The notes beneath the pieces are model-generated. The model searched no databases and was not told the origin of the DNA. It saw only the letters and a program-made list of their open reading frames with translations. The position numbers and the translations under genes were made by a program. From positions 372,001-436,000 of the forward strand of contig JAEFAZ010000002.1 in NCBI GenBank assembly GCA_016292135.1: 64,000 nucleotides of DNA, given 5' to 3'. The stretch comes from Saccharofermentans sp. GTDB lineage: Bacteria; Bacillota; Clostridia; Saccharofermentanales; Saccharofermentanaceae. Positions 1-6,423 of the stretch are shown piece by piece. Each line of letters begins with the position of its first letter. Positions within the stretch are counted from its first letter, which is position 1.

Positions 1-941
1 ATATTGACGTGAATGGCGGGCAGAATATTGCTGTAATCGTAAAGTCCGGTGAAGATGGAGAAGATTATTCCTGAGATCAGCAGGGAAGACGCGATGCATA
101 TGAGCAGAGGAAGTTTTTTCTCAAGCCTGTTGGTAAAGGTCGCAACGAACAATGCGACAGGCACAGGTATAAGAGCAAGCGTTGTATATTCGATCAGTCT
201 CGGCATGGCCGAATCCAGGAAGATAAGCTGCCAGATCTTTGTCCCTGACATCAGATAACATGCCATGAGGATGGCTACCGCGCCCAGGGACACTGTTTCT
301 ATCATGCTGTTGCGCTTGGAGTGGAATATGCATCCCATTATGATGATTATGATCCCGATTATTATCGTTGAGAAGCAGAGGGCGAACTGGAAGATGCCTG
401 TACTGATGCCGTCCCTCAGATATTCGCTTCCTTCACTCATCTGGGTCGCACGGAAAGAAGTCCAGCTGTTGTAGGTCAGGGCTTCATACTCGATCTTAAG
501 TTCCCCGGCATCTTTAAAATACGGGATGTTGATAAGGTGGGTATAATCTCCGTAGTATTTGCCATAGTAGAATTCCAGGCGGGGATGGAAATCATAGATC
601 TGCTGGTTGTCGAGATATACCTTGAAGAAGAGGTTGCTCGACTCAAAGCACAGATCCTTGCCGGAGGAGAATACCGATGTTATCTCGCGCGTAACGACAC
701 CCCGGCCGTTTTCGAACCGTAAATGAGTGAGATCGGCATCCTGTCCGTCCTCGTACTTCCAGCCGATGTTGCCGTCGACATCCAGTGTCGTGAGGTTGGT
801 TCCCTTGATACTGACGAAAGGGTGGGCGATGACGAGAAGTATGCATAAAACGACTATTCCCATTATGAACCAGGAATAGACTCTTTCTCTTCTTGTAACC
901 CGTCTGCTGTCGGGATGTCTGTCCGAATCTGAAGTCGACAA
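1..941 (-). CDS. 7TM sensor-type membrane protein, truncated at the window edge
   Basis: This reading frame is open from a TTG at 941 to the left edge, so only the first ~313 residues are visible. They comprise a cytoplasmic N-terminus, a membrane segment (about residues 24-42), an extracytoplasmic beta-rich region of about 130 residues, then several hydrophobic segments ending at the edge. This resembles 7TM-DISM receptors, which in Clostridia often carry a GGDEF or kinase domain at the C-terminus; any such domain lies outside the window, so the output is unknown. The TTG start is chosen because a GAGAGG sits 9 nt upstream. An in-frame ATG further upstream is closed after six codons by TAA. 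It is divergent from the padR operon. The gene is real with good confidence; the family assignment is inference. Confidence 0.6.
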   Translation of the reverse strand, partial: MSTSDSDRHPDSRRVTRRERVYSWFIMGIVVLCILLVIAHPFVSIKGTNLTTLDVDGNIGWKYEDGQDADLTHLRFENGRGVVTREITSVFSSGKDLCFESSNLFFKVYLDNQQIYDFHPRLEFYYGKYYGDYTHLINIPYFKDAGELKIEYEALTYNSWTSFRATQMSEGSEYLRDGISTGIFQFALCFSTIIIGIIIIIMGCIFHSKRNSMIETVSLGAVAILMACYLMSGTKIWQLIFLDSAMPRLIEYTTLALIPVPVALFVATFTNRLEKKLPLLICIASSLLISGIIFSIFTGLYDYSNILPAIHVN

Positions 942-994
942 GCAGAATTACCTCTCTTTGTCGTTCATTTTGTTTACAATACCCACAGTTTGTG

Positions 995-1003
995 ATTATA
1001 GCA
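995..1003 (-). promoter_or_regulatory. Extended -10 promoter for the leftward 7TM gene
   Basis: The minus strand reads TGCTATAAT, an extended -10 box about 55 nt upstream of the TTG start. No convincing -35 is seen at the expected distance. Confidence 0.4.
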
Positions 1004-1085
1004 TATTAAGAAGATGGTGGTATTACGCTATTTGTGAGCAAATGATTACCGAAATGTAAATACTGGTTTTTTTTCGGATGAATAC

Positions 1086-1115
1086 TTGACATCACGACAT
1101 ACTTCGTGATACGAT
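1086..1115 (+). promoter_or_regulatory. padR operon promoter with embedded PadR-type operator
   Basis: TTGACA (1086-1091) is separated by 18 nt from TACGAT (1110-1115). Between them lies a perfect inverted repeat, ATCACGA-N6-TCGTGAT (1091-1110). PadR proteins typically bind such dyads over their own promoters, so the likely reading is autorepression of the operon. AAAGGAGG follows, 5 nt before the padR start. Confidence 0.7.
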
Positions 1116-1139
1116 GCATAACGTGAAAGGAGGTATGAC

Positions 1140-1460
1140 ATGGATATACAGTTAAAGCGCGGCTTGCTGGATGTGTGCGTACTTGCCGCCATCAGGAATA
1201 AGGATTCATACGGATATCAGATAATCAAAGACATGAAACCTTATCTGGAACTATCAGAATCCACACTCTACACGATCTTAAAGAGGCTTGAAACACAGGC
1301 TCTGCTGACTGTCAGGAGCGTGGAACATGAAGGCAGGCTGAGGAAGTACTACCACATAACTGCGGCGGGAATAAGCCGTATAGAAGAGTTCAAAACAGAT
1401 TGGAATGAGATCGTTTCCATATATAACTTTATTACTAGGGAGGAAAACGGTAATGAATAA
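1140..1460 (+). CDS. PadR family transcriptional regulator
   Basis: A 106-residue protein that is one PadR winged-helix domain from start to end. The segment 'SYGYQIIKDM' and the recognition-helix region 'SESTLYTILKRLE' are characteristic, followed by a wing with 'GRLRKYYHIT'. The short C-terminal helix that mediates dimerisation fits the small PadR-s2 subfamily. It should bind the dyad in the promoter directly upstream and repress its own operon. Such regulators commonly precede DUF1700 and DUF4097 genes, as here, and respond to envelope-active compounds or stress; the signal in this organism is unknown. An AAAGGAGG ribosome site supports the ATG start. The stop overlaps the start of the next gene by 8 nt, indicating translational coupling. 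Confidence 0.93.
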   Translation: MDIQLKRGLLDVCVLAAIRNKDSYGYQIIKDMKPYLELSESTLYTILKRLETQALLTVRSVEHEGRLRKYYHITAAGISRIEEFKTDWNEIVSIYNFITREENGNE

Positions 1461-2052
1461 GGATGGCTTTATAAATGAGCTTGAACAGAAACTTTCCGGT
1501 TTGCCGGCTGAAGATATCGATGAGAGGCTGTCATTCTACAAAGAGATGATCGATGACCGCGTTGAAGACGGCATGAGCGAAGAAGAAGCTGTGGCCGAGA
1601 TCGGTTCCGTTGATTCCGTTGTGGAGCAGATAATGTCCGAGATCCCGCTTACAAAGCTCGTAAAACAGAAGGTAAAGCCGAAGAGGAAACTCAAGACATG
1701 GGAGATAGTCCTCCTCGCAGCCGGATCACCCGTATGGGTACCGCTCCTTATCGCAGCTTTAGCAGTCATGCTTGCTCTCTACATCGTCGTATGGGCTCTC
1801 GTGATATGTGTATATGCGGTCGATCTGACTTTCGCGGCCTGCGCTCTCGCATGTATCCCGATGGCGTTCATCTATGGCAAGGATGCTAATGTTGCAGGCG
1901 TGCTCTTTTCGATAGGCACGGGACTCTTGCTCGCAGGACTTGCGATATTGTTCTTCTTCGCAAGTGCCGCATTTACCAAAGCCGTTATAAGACTTACGGG
2001 CAAGACGATACTTAAGATCAAGACCTCATTTGTTGGAAAGGAGAATAGATAA
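1453..2052 (+). CDS. DUF1700 (HAAS-type) membrane protein
   Basis: The N-terminal ~65 residues form the helical HAAS/DUF1700 domain, with 'LPAEDIDERLSFYKEMIDD' followed by 'GMSEEEAVAEIGSVD', a pattern typical of the family. About three hydrophobic segments follow (roughly residues 85-115, 120-145 and 150-180), so it is an inner-membrane protein. HAAS domains are thought to act as signalling partners of PadR regulators. The ATG at 1453 is chosen over an upstream in-frame ATG at 1405 because GGGAGG lies just before it and the family usually starts 'MNKxxFL..L'. It overlaps padR and is followed almost at once by the DUF4097 gene. The likely role is sensing or transmitting envelope state; no enzymatic activity is known. 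Confidence 0.85.
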   Translation: MNKDGFINELEQKLSGLPAEDIDERLSFYKEMIDDRVEDGMSEEEAVAEIGSVDSVVEQIMSEIPLTKLVKQKVKPKRKLKTWEIVLLAAGSPVWVPLLIAALAVMLALYIVVWALVICVYAVDLTFAACALACIPMAFIYGKDANVAGVLFSIGTGLLLAGLAILFFFASAAFTKAVIRLTGKTILKIKTSFVGKENR

Positions 2053-2053
2053 T

Positions 2054-3001
2054 ATGTTAGGAAAAAAGATATTACTGATAACGGGAGCAGCTCTTGCAGG
2101 AGCGGGACTCCTTCTTTGCGGGATCACATACGCCGTGTTCGGCTTCGACAGATCCAAGCTCTCCACGAGCAAGTTCCATCTGAGAGATTACACTGCGGAC
2201 GGTGATTTCGATAATATCAGCATTAAGGGAAATACGGAGGACATATCCTTCGTTTTGGATCCCGGCGGAGAGACCAAGGTCATGTGCTATGAAGAGGAAG
2301 ACAGCCCCCACGTCGTAAAGGTCGAAAACAATACCCTCTTTATAGAAAGAGAAAACAAAACCTTTTGGAATTTCGGGATCAATTTCGAAAAGCCCACGAT
2401 CACGGTATATCTTCCTGAATCTGAATATTCCGGCCTTAAGATCGAGTCAGATACAGGCGATGTCGAGATCATTAAGGAATTTTCTTTCGATCAGATTGAT
2501 CTGGAGCTTCATACCGGAGATGTGACGATCAGATCCGGTGTAAAGGATAAGATCTCGGTCAGGACCAGTACGGGTGATATGGATATTGATACCATCAATG
2601 CATCGGCTCTTGATCTTGACACGGATACAGGATTTATAAGGGTAACCGGTACGAAGATCTCCGGTGATATCAACATCAAAGTGGATACCGGCAGGGCGGA
2701 GCTTGATGATGTAAGCTGTAAGGCTCTCTATTCACAGGGTGACACGGGTGATATCCTCCTCAACAGAGTAACGGCAGACGGTGAATTTCATATCGAACGC
2801 AGCACGGGTGATGTCAGATTTGAATCTTCTGATGCGGACACGGTCTATGTCAGGACAAGCACAGGAGATGTTACGGGATCCTTCCTTACTGATAAAGTGT
2901 TCATAACAGATACACATACAGGTAAGACCGAAGTTCCCGGAACATCTTCCGGCGGAAGATGTGAGATAAAGACAGACACGGGAGACATCAGGTTCAAATG
3001 A
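2054..3001 (+). CDS. DUF4097 beta-helix protein, membrane anchored
   Basis: A 315-residue protein with one N-terminal hydrophobic segment (about residues 5-27), then an extracytoplasmic domain built from repeated short beta-strands. The hallmark is a recurring T-G-D turn, present about eight times ('DTGDVEI', 'HTGDVTI', 'STGDMDI', 'DTGDILL', 'STGDVRF', 'STGDVTG', 'DTGDIRF'), which identifies the DUF4097 right-handed beta-helix family. ATG at 2054 is preferred to an in-frame codon at 2030 because AAAGGAG is correctly spaced before it and it begins immediately after the DUF1700 stop. DUF4097 proteins accompany PadR/DUF1700 in many Firmicutes and are linked to envelope stress; the molecular function is unknown. 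No lipobox is visible, so it is probably held by the uncleaved N-terminal anchor. Confidence 0.85.
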   Translation: MLGKKILLITGAALAGAGLLLCGITYAVFGFDRSKLSTSKFHLRDYTADGDFDNISIKGNTEDISFVLDPGGETKVMCYEEEDSPHVVKVENNTLFIERENKTFWNFGINFEKPTITVYLPESEYSGLKIESDTGDVEIIKEFSFDQIDLELHTGDVTIRSGVKDKISVRTSTGDMDIDTINASALDLDTDTGFIRVTGTKISGDINIKVDTGRAELDDVSCKALYSQGDTGDILLNRVTADGEFHIERSTGDVRFESSDADTVYVRTSTGDVTGSFLTDKVFITDTHTGKTEVPGTSSGGRCEIKTDTGDIRFK

Positions 3002-3044
3002 TCTTTGAACCCGGCAGATCAGGTCAGGAAAGAGGCAGTTTAAA

Positions 3045-4769
3045 TTGGTACAGCAGATCTTTTACAGCATCGTATTTGCGATATCGCTAATAAGTGCAGT
3101 GATATATATCTATATGTGGCATAAGCATTTTGACGTGAACTTCACGATGATATTCACGCTCGTGCCTGTCGCCTGTCTGGGCTATCTGATGTCGGCGAGC
3201 GCGGACAGTCTCGAGGGAGCGTTAAGAGCTCAGCAGATTATCTACATAGGCGGATGTTTTCTTCAATATTTTATCCTGCTAAGCATCCTTAATCTCTGCA
3301 AGATCGAGATGAAGAAATGGGTGAGACCCGCACTCTTCCTGATATGCGCGATACTCTATGCGTCAGTCCTTACAGTCGGTTACCTTGATATCTTCTATAC
3401 AAAGGTGACCTTTGACATCGTAAACGGGCTCCCTGTGCTTACGAAGGAATACGGCGGGATGCATACATTGTTCAACATCAATCTGATCGTATTCTTTCTT
3501 GCCGGCCTTATCACGATCGCATATAGCTATGTCAAGAAAAACAAACAGGTGCCGAGAAGGATACTCCACCTTCTCGTGCTGCCTGATGTGATCTGCGTGT
3601 TTTCATTCTTCATAGGAAGGAAGATCATTCCGGCCGTAGATCCTGTCCCTCTTGGATTCGTTCTGGCAGAGTTTATATATCTTCTGATCGCATACAGGTT
3701 CAATCTTTATAACGTAAGCGATACTGCTATCGATTCTTTCATAAAGGAACAGGATGTCGGATATATATCATTCGATTTCAATTACAGGTATCTCGGCAGC
3801 AATGATGTTGCCAAGGAACTCGTTCCCGAACTCGAAGACATCCTTATCGATGAAAGCTTCGGTTATAAGCCCGGACAGAGGAAGATCCGTCACTTTCTTG
3901 ACAGTTTCAAGAAGGATCCCCTCAACAACAGTTTCGTCTACACAGTGCACGGCGCAAGTGAAGATCCCGAAGATGACAGGATATATAACACCAATGTGAA
4001 CTACCTCTATGACGGTAACAAAAGAAGAGGCTATATCATCACTTTCAGGGATGACACCGCCAACAGGAGATACATCAAACTTCTTGATACATATAACGAC
4101 AAACTGAAGCAGGAAGTCGATGACAAGACCAGGCATATAGTTGATATGCACGATAACCTGATCATGAGCCTTGCAATGATGGTTGAAAGCCGTGACAATT
4201 CCACCGGCGGACATATCAAGCGTACGAGCGAAGGAGTAAAACTTCTTATCGACGAGATATCAAAAGAAGGTTCGTTGAAACTGTCTGAGGAGTTCTGTCA
4301 GGATGTCATCAAAGCCGCACCTATGCATGATCTCGGAAAGATATCCGTAGATGATGCGGTCTTGAGAAAACCCGGCAGGTTCACCGACGAAGAATATAAA
4401 GAGATGAAGCGTCACGCTGCAGAAGGAGCACGTGTCATTCACGAGATCTTAAAGCAGACTGATGACGAATCGTTCAAGACAGTCGCTGAAAACGTTGCTC
4501 ACTACCATCATGAACGCTGGGACGGATCAGGTTATCCTGAAGGTCTTAAGGGAGAGCAGATCCCGGTCGAGGCAAGGATAATGGCGGTCGCTGACGTATA
4601 CGATGCTCTGGTAAGCAAGAGAGTATACAAAGAGGCATTCGATCTTGCCAAAGCGGACAGCATAATAATGGAAGGAATGGGTACACAGTTCGATCCTTCT
4701 CTCAAGTCCGCATATGAGAAAGCAAGACCGAGACTGGAAGAATACTACAGGAATCTTGCTGATTCATAA
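3045..4769 (+). CDS. 7TM sensor HD-GYP phosphodiesterase
   Basis: A 574-residue protein. Residues ~1-225 form seven membrane segments of the type found at the N-terminus of 7TM histidine kinases; ~230-345 look like a PAS-type sensory domain; ~360-390 are a helical linker; ~385-565 are an HD-GYP domain. The metal-site motifs are complete: 'GGHIKRTSEG', 'MHDLGKI', 'HHERWDGSGYPEGL' and 'VADVYDALVSKR'. The family hydrolyses cyclic di-GMP, so this is probably an active phosphodiesterase controlled by a membrane or extracellular cue. The start is TTG at 3045, with AGAGG about 9 nt upstream; no ATG gives a complete first membrane segment. It follows the DUF4097 gene by 43 nt and may be read from the same promoter. 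Confidence 0.88.
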   Translation: MVQQIFYSIVFAISLISAVIYIYMWHKHFDVNFTMIFTLVPVACLGYLMSASADSLEGALRAQQIIYIGGCFLQYFILLSILNLCKIEMKKWVRPALFLICAILYASVLTVGYLDIFYTKVTFDIVNGLPVLTKEYGGMHTLFNINLIVFFLAGLITIAYSYVKKNKQVPRRILHLLVLPDVICVFSFFIGRKIIPAVDPVPLGFVLAEFIYLLIAYRFNLYNVSDTAIDSFIKEQDVGYISFDFNYRYLGSNDVAKELVPELEDILIDESFGYKPGQRKIRHFLDSFKKDPLNNSFVYTVHGASEDPEDDRIYNTNVNYLYDGNKRRGYIITFRDDTANRRYIKLLDTYNDKLKQEVDDKTRHIVDMHDNLIMSLAMMVESRDNSTGGHIKRTSEGVKLLIDEISKEGSLKLSEEFCQDVIKAAPMHDLGKISVDDAVLRKPGRFTDEEYKEMKRHAAEGARVIHEILKQTDDESFKTVAENVAHYHHERWDGSGYPEGLKGEQIPVEARIMAVADVYDALVSKRVYKEAFDLAKADSIIMEGMGTQFDPSLKSAYEKARPRLEEYYRNLADS

Positions 4770-4795
4770 ACGGAAGTATTTGTATCTCCGGATAA

Positions 4796-4804
4796 TGATA
4801 TAAT
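4796..4804 (+). promoter_or_regulatory. Extended -10 promoter of the 7TM gene
   Basis: TGATATAAT, with no good -35 partner. Transcription would begin near 4811, within or after the left arm of the hairpin described at 4805-4834. Confidence 0.5.
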
Positions 4805-4834
4805 CTCCTTATCAACAGCTTTTTCGGTAAGGAG
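4805..4834 (+). promoter_or_regulatory. Inverted repeat able to mask the ribosome binding site
   Basis: CTCCTTATC (4805-4813) pairs with GGTAAGGAG (4826-4834) over 9 bp including one G-U, with a 12-nt loop. The right arm contains the Shine-Dalgarno sequence of the next gene (AAGGAGG, 4829-4835). Because the local -10 box ends at 4804, the left arm would be complete only in transcripts arriving from upstream. Confidence 0.45.
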
Positions 4835-4842
4835 GTATCGTT

Positions 4843-5589
4843 ATGGGGTTTCAAGACTTTATGAATGTTGTCAGGATGCTCGTATACTTTGCCGGCGGGA
4901 CGGCTCTGCTCATACTCGGCATACTGATCATGGCAAAGCACAAGAAGAACGGTCTGTTTCCCGGACTTTGGGTCATCTTATGTTCTCTGCAGGCATTTCC
5001 CGTATTCCTTTTAAATCTCTTCGGGAAGATAGGAATATCAAATGACTTATATTCCGGCATAGTGAATGTGAACGGATACTATCAGGATCTTCTGGTCGTA
5101 ATATCGATCATAGTTCTCTTCCTTCATGGGAAGGTCTTATACAAGTCAAAAGGACTTGTTGCAGTGATAATCCTTTCACTTGCAGCTGTCGTCTTACCGA
5201 GGATAATAAATCCCGTCCTTACGGCAAGCGGTGCCGGTGAATACCAGGGATTGGCATATGTATATATCGGTTATATCATTTCGGAATTCTTCCAGATCGC
5301 ATGCTACATCATAACGATGATCGCATTTATCAGAGGAAGATATAAGGACACTGTTTTTTCGAGGCTCTTCCTGGTCCCGATGTTCCTCATGATCATCAAT
5401 ATAATCTACATCGGTGTTGACAGTATCGTCGTTGATGCAGCATTAAACAAGAGCTTATATCCTGACGGTGTGACCGTTGTTTATTTCTTCCTCGGGATCC
5501 TGACTCTGGTGATGGAATCCGTGGCTGCACTTGTTATGCTGATAAGAAGAAAAACAAAGCCTTCGGCTCAGGTTCAGATAGTTGAATAA
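4843..5589 (+). CDS. Seven-helix integral membrane protein of unknown function
   Basis: I do not recognise this 248-residue protein. It is almost wholly hydrophobic, with about seven predicted membrane segments (roughly residues 9-30, 40-60, 82-97, 105-120, 140-170, 182-205 and 212-238), short polar loops and a basic cytoplasmic tail 'RRKTKPSAQ'. No catalytic or transport motif is visible. Its size and helix count match the sensory half of the neighbouring 7TM HD-GYP protein, so it could be a related sensor module without an output domain; that is a guess from architecture only. The ATG is preceded by AAGGAGG at good spacing. It has its own promoter and is followed by a strong terminator, so it is probably monocistronic. 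Confidence 0.75.
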   Translation: MGFQDFMNVVRMLVYFAGGTALLILGILIMAKHKKNGLFPGLWVILCSLQAFPVFLLNLFGKIGISNDLYSGIVNVNGYYQDLLVVISIIVLFLHGKVLYKSKGLVAVIILSLAAVVLPRIINPVLTASGAGEYQGLAYVYIGYIISEFFQIACYIITMIAFIRGRYKDTVFSRLFLVPMFLMIINIIYIGVDSIVVDAALNKSLYPDGVTVVYFFLGILTLVMESVAALVMLIRRKTKPSAQVQIVE

Positions 5590-5608
5590 AGACTGAAAAA
5601 ATACATAA

Positions 5609-5650
5609 AAGACCTGCATTTTTCTCTGAAAAAAATGCAGGTCTTGTCTT
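5609..5650 (+). terminator. Rho-independent terminator
   Basis: Perfect 15-bp stem, AAGACCTGCATTTTT (5609-5623) against its complement (5631-5645), with a 7-nt loop and a T-rich tail. The A-run upstream may let it act in both directions. It closes the 7TM gene. Confidence 0.9.
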
Positions 5651-5700
5651 TCCTGTTTTGAAAAAAATAATCGAAATAAATTTGTTTATATAACAAAAAG

Positions 5701-5729
5701 TTGACGAAAAAAAACAAGAAATATAAAAT
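5701..5729 (+). promoter_or_regulatory. Strong sigma-A promoter of the Lys/Ala-rich protein
   Basis: TTGACG (5701-5706), a 17-nt spacer, then TAAAAT (5724-5729), in a very A/T-rich stretch that could serve as an UP element. The quality suggests abundant expression. Confidence 0.7.
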
Positions 5730-5776
5730 AACAATTAAGTAGGTTTTTACACCGATTTTTATGGAGGAAAATTTTT

Positions 5777-6298
5777 ATGGCTGACGCAAAAAAAGTTGAA
5801 GCAAAGAAGGAAGAAGTAAAGGCTGCTGCACCTGCTGCAAAGGCACCTGTTGCTAAGAAGCCTGCTGCTAAGAAAGCTGCTGCAAAGCCCGCTGCAAAGA
5901 AGGCTGCACCTGCTAAGAAAGCTGCTGCAAAGCCCGCTGCAAAGAAGGCTGCTCCCGCTAAGAAAGCTGCTGCAAAGCCCGCTGCAAAGAAGGCTGCTCC
6001 CGCTAAGAAGGCTGCTGCAAAGCCCGCTGCAAAGAAGGCTGTTGCTGCTAAGAAGCCCGCTGCTAAGAAGCCTGCTGCTAAGAAGCCCGCTAAGAAAGCT
6101 CCTAAGAAGGCAGTCGTACCTAAGGATTTCCAGATCCAGTCTCTTGACGACAAGAGCATCGCTTATAAGGATGTAGTCAAGAAGGTTAACAAGGCTATCA
6201 AGGGTAAGGGCAAGGACCTCAAGATCTATGTCAAGGCTGAAGAAGGCAAGGCTTACTTCACCACCGCTGACGAGTCCGGCGAGGTTGTTCTGTTCTGA
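5777..6298 (+). CDS. Histone H1-like Lys/Ala/Pro-rich protein with small C-terminal domain
   Basis: A 173-residue, strongly basic protein. Residues ~1-113 consist almost only of Lys, Ala and Pro, including four near-identical 15-residue repeats of the pattern KAAAKPAAKKAAPAK. Residues ~114-173 are a compact mixed alpha/beta domain ('DFQIQSLDDKSIAYKDVV' to 'AYFTTADESGEVVLF') similar to a small domain found in Firmicutes proteins (DUF6465-like, by recollection). The repeat part resembles eukaryotic H1 tails and bacterial proteins such as AlgP or HctB, which bind DNA non-specifically; a nucleoid or RNA-binding role is inferred. It has its own strong promoter, a GGAGG site and a terminator, consistent with high-level stand-alone expression. 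Repeat number is likely to vary between strains. Confidence 0.85.
   Translation: MADAKKVEAKKEEVKAAAPAAKAPVAKKPAAKKAAAKPAAKKAAPAKKAAAKPAAKKAAPAKKAAAKPAAKKAAPAKKAAAKPAAKKAVAAKKPAAKKPAAKKPAKKAPKKAVVPKDFQIQSLDDKSIAYKDVVKKVNKAIKGKGKDLKIYVKAEEGKAYFTTADESGEVVLF
5873..6052 (+). repeat. Four tandem 45-bp repeats within the Lys/Ala-rich gene
   Basis: Units begin at 5873, 5918, 5963 and 6008 and differ by only a few bases; the fourth diverges at its end. The period is a multiple of three, so copy-number change would not break the frame. Confidence 0.9.
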
Positions 6299-6317
6299 TA
6301 GATCTCATTACAGATCC

Positions 6318-6352
6318 AAGGCTGTTTCCGTTTCGGAAGCAGCCTTTTTATT
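6318..6352 (+). terminator. Rho-independent terminator
   Basis: AAGGCTGTTTCC (6318-6329) pairs with GGAAGCAGCCTT (6335-6346), with one T-G wobble and a 5-nt loop, followed by TTTATTTT. Confidence 0.9.
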
Positions 6353-6373
6353 TTGCTGTTTTCCCGGCGGATA

Positions 6374-6382
6374 TGCTAAAAT
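6374..6382 (+). promoter_or_regulatory. Extended -10 promoter of the flavodiiron gene
   Basis: TGCTAAAAT, about 40 nt upstream of the ATG at 6424. No clear -35 hexamer. Confidence 0.4.
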
Positions 6383-6423
6383 GAACAGCATCAGAAAGAT
6401 TATTTTTCCGGGAGGGTATTTCC

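Noticed and set aside
5873..6052. Tandem repeats as a possible CRISPR array
   Set aside because: The repeats are directly adjacent without spacers and encode a regular protein repeat.
5686..6159. Leftward reading frame of 157 codons rich in Ala, Phe and Gly, looking like a membrane protein
   Set aside because: It is the antisense of the Lys/Ala repeats; the regular composition comes from the 45-bp repeats, and there is no ribosome site or promoter on that strand.
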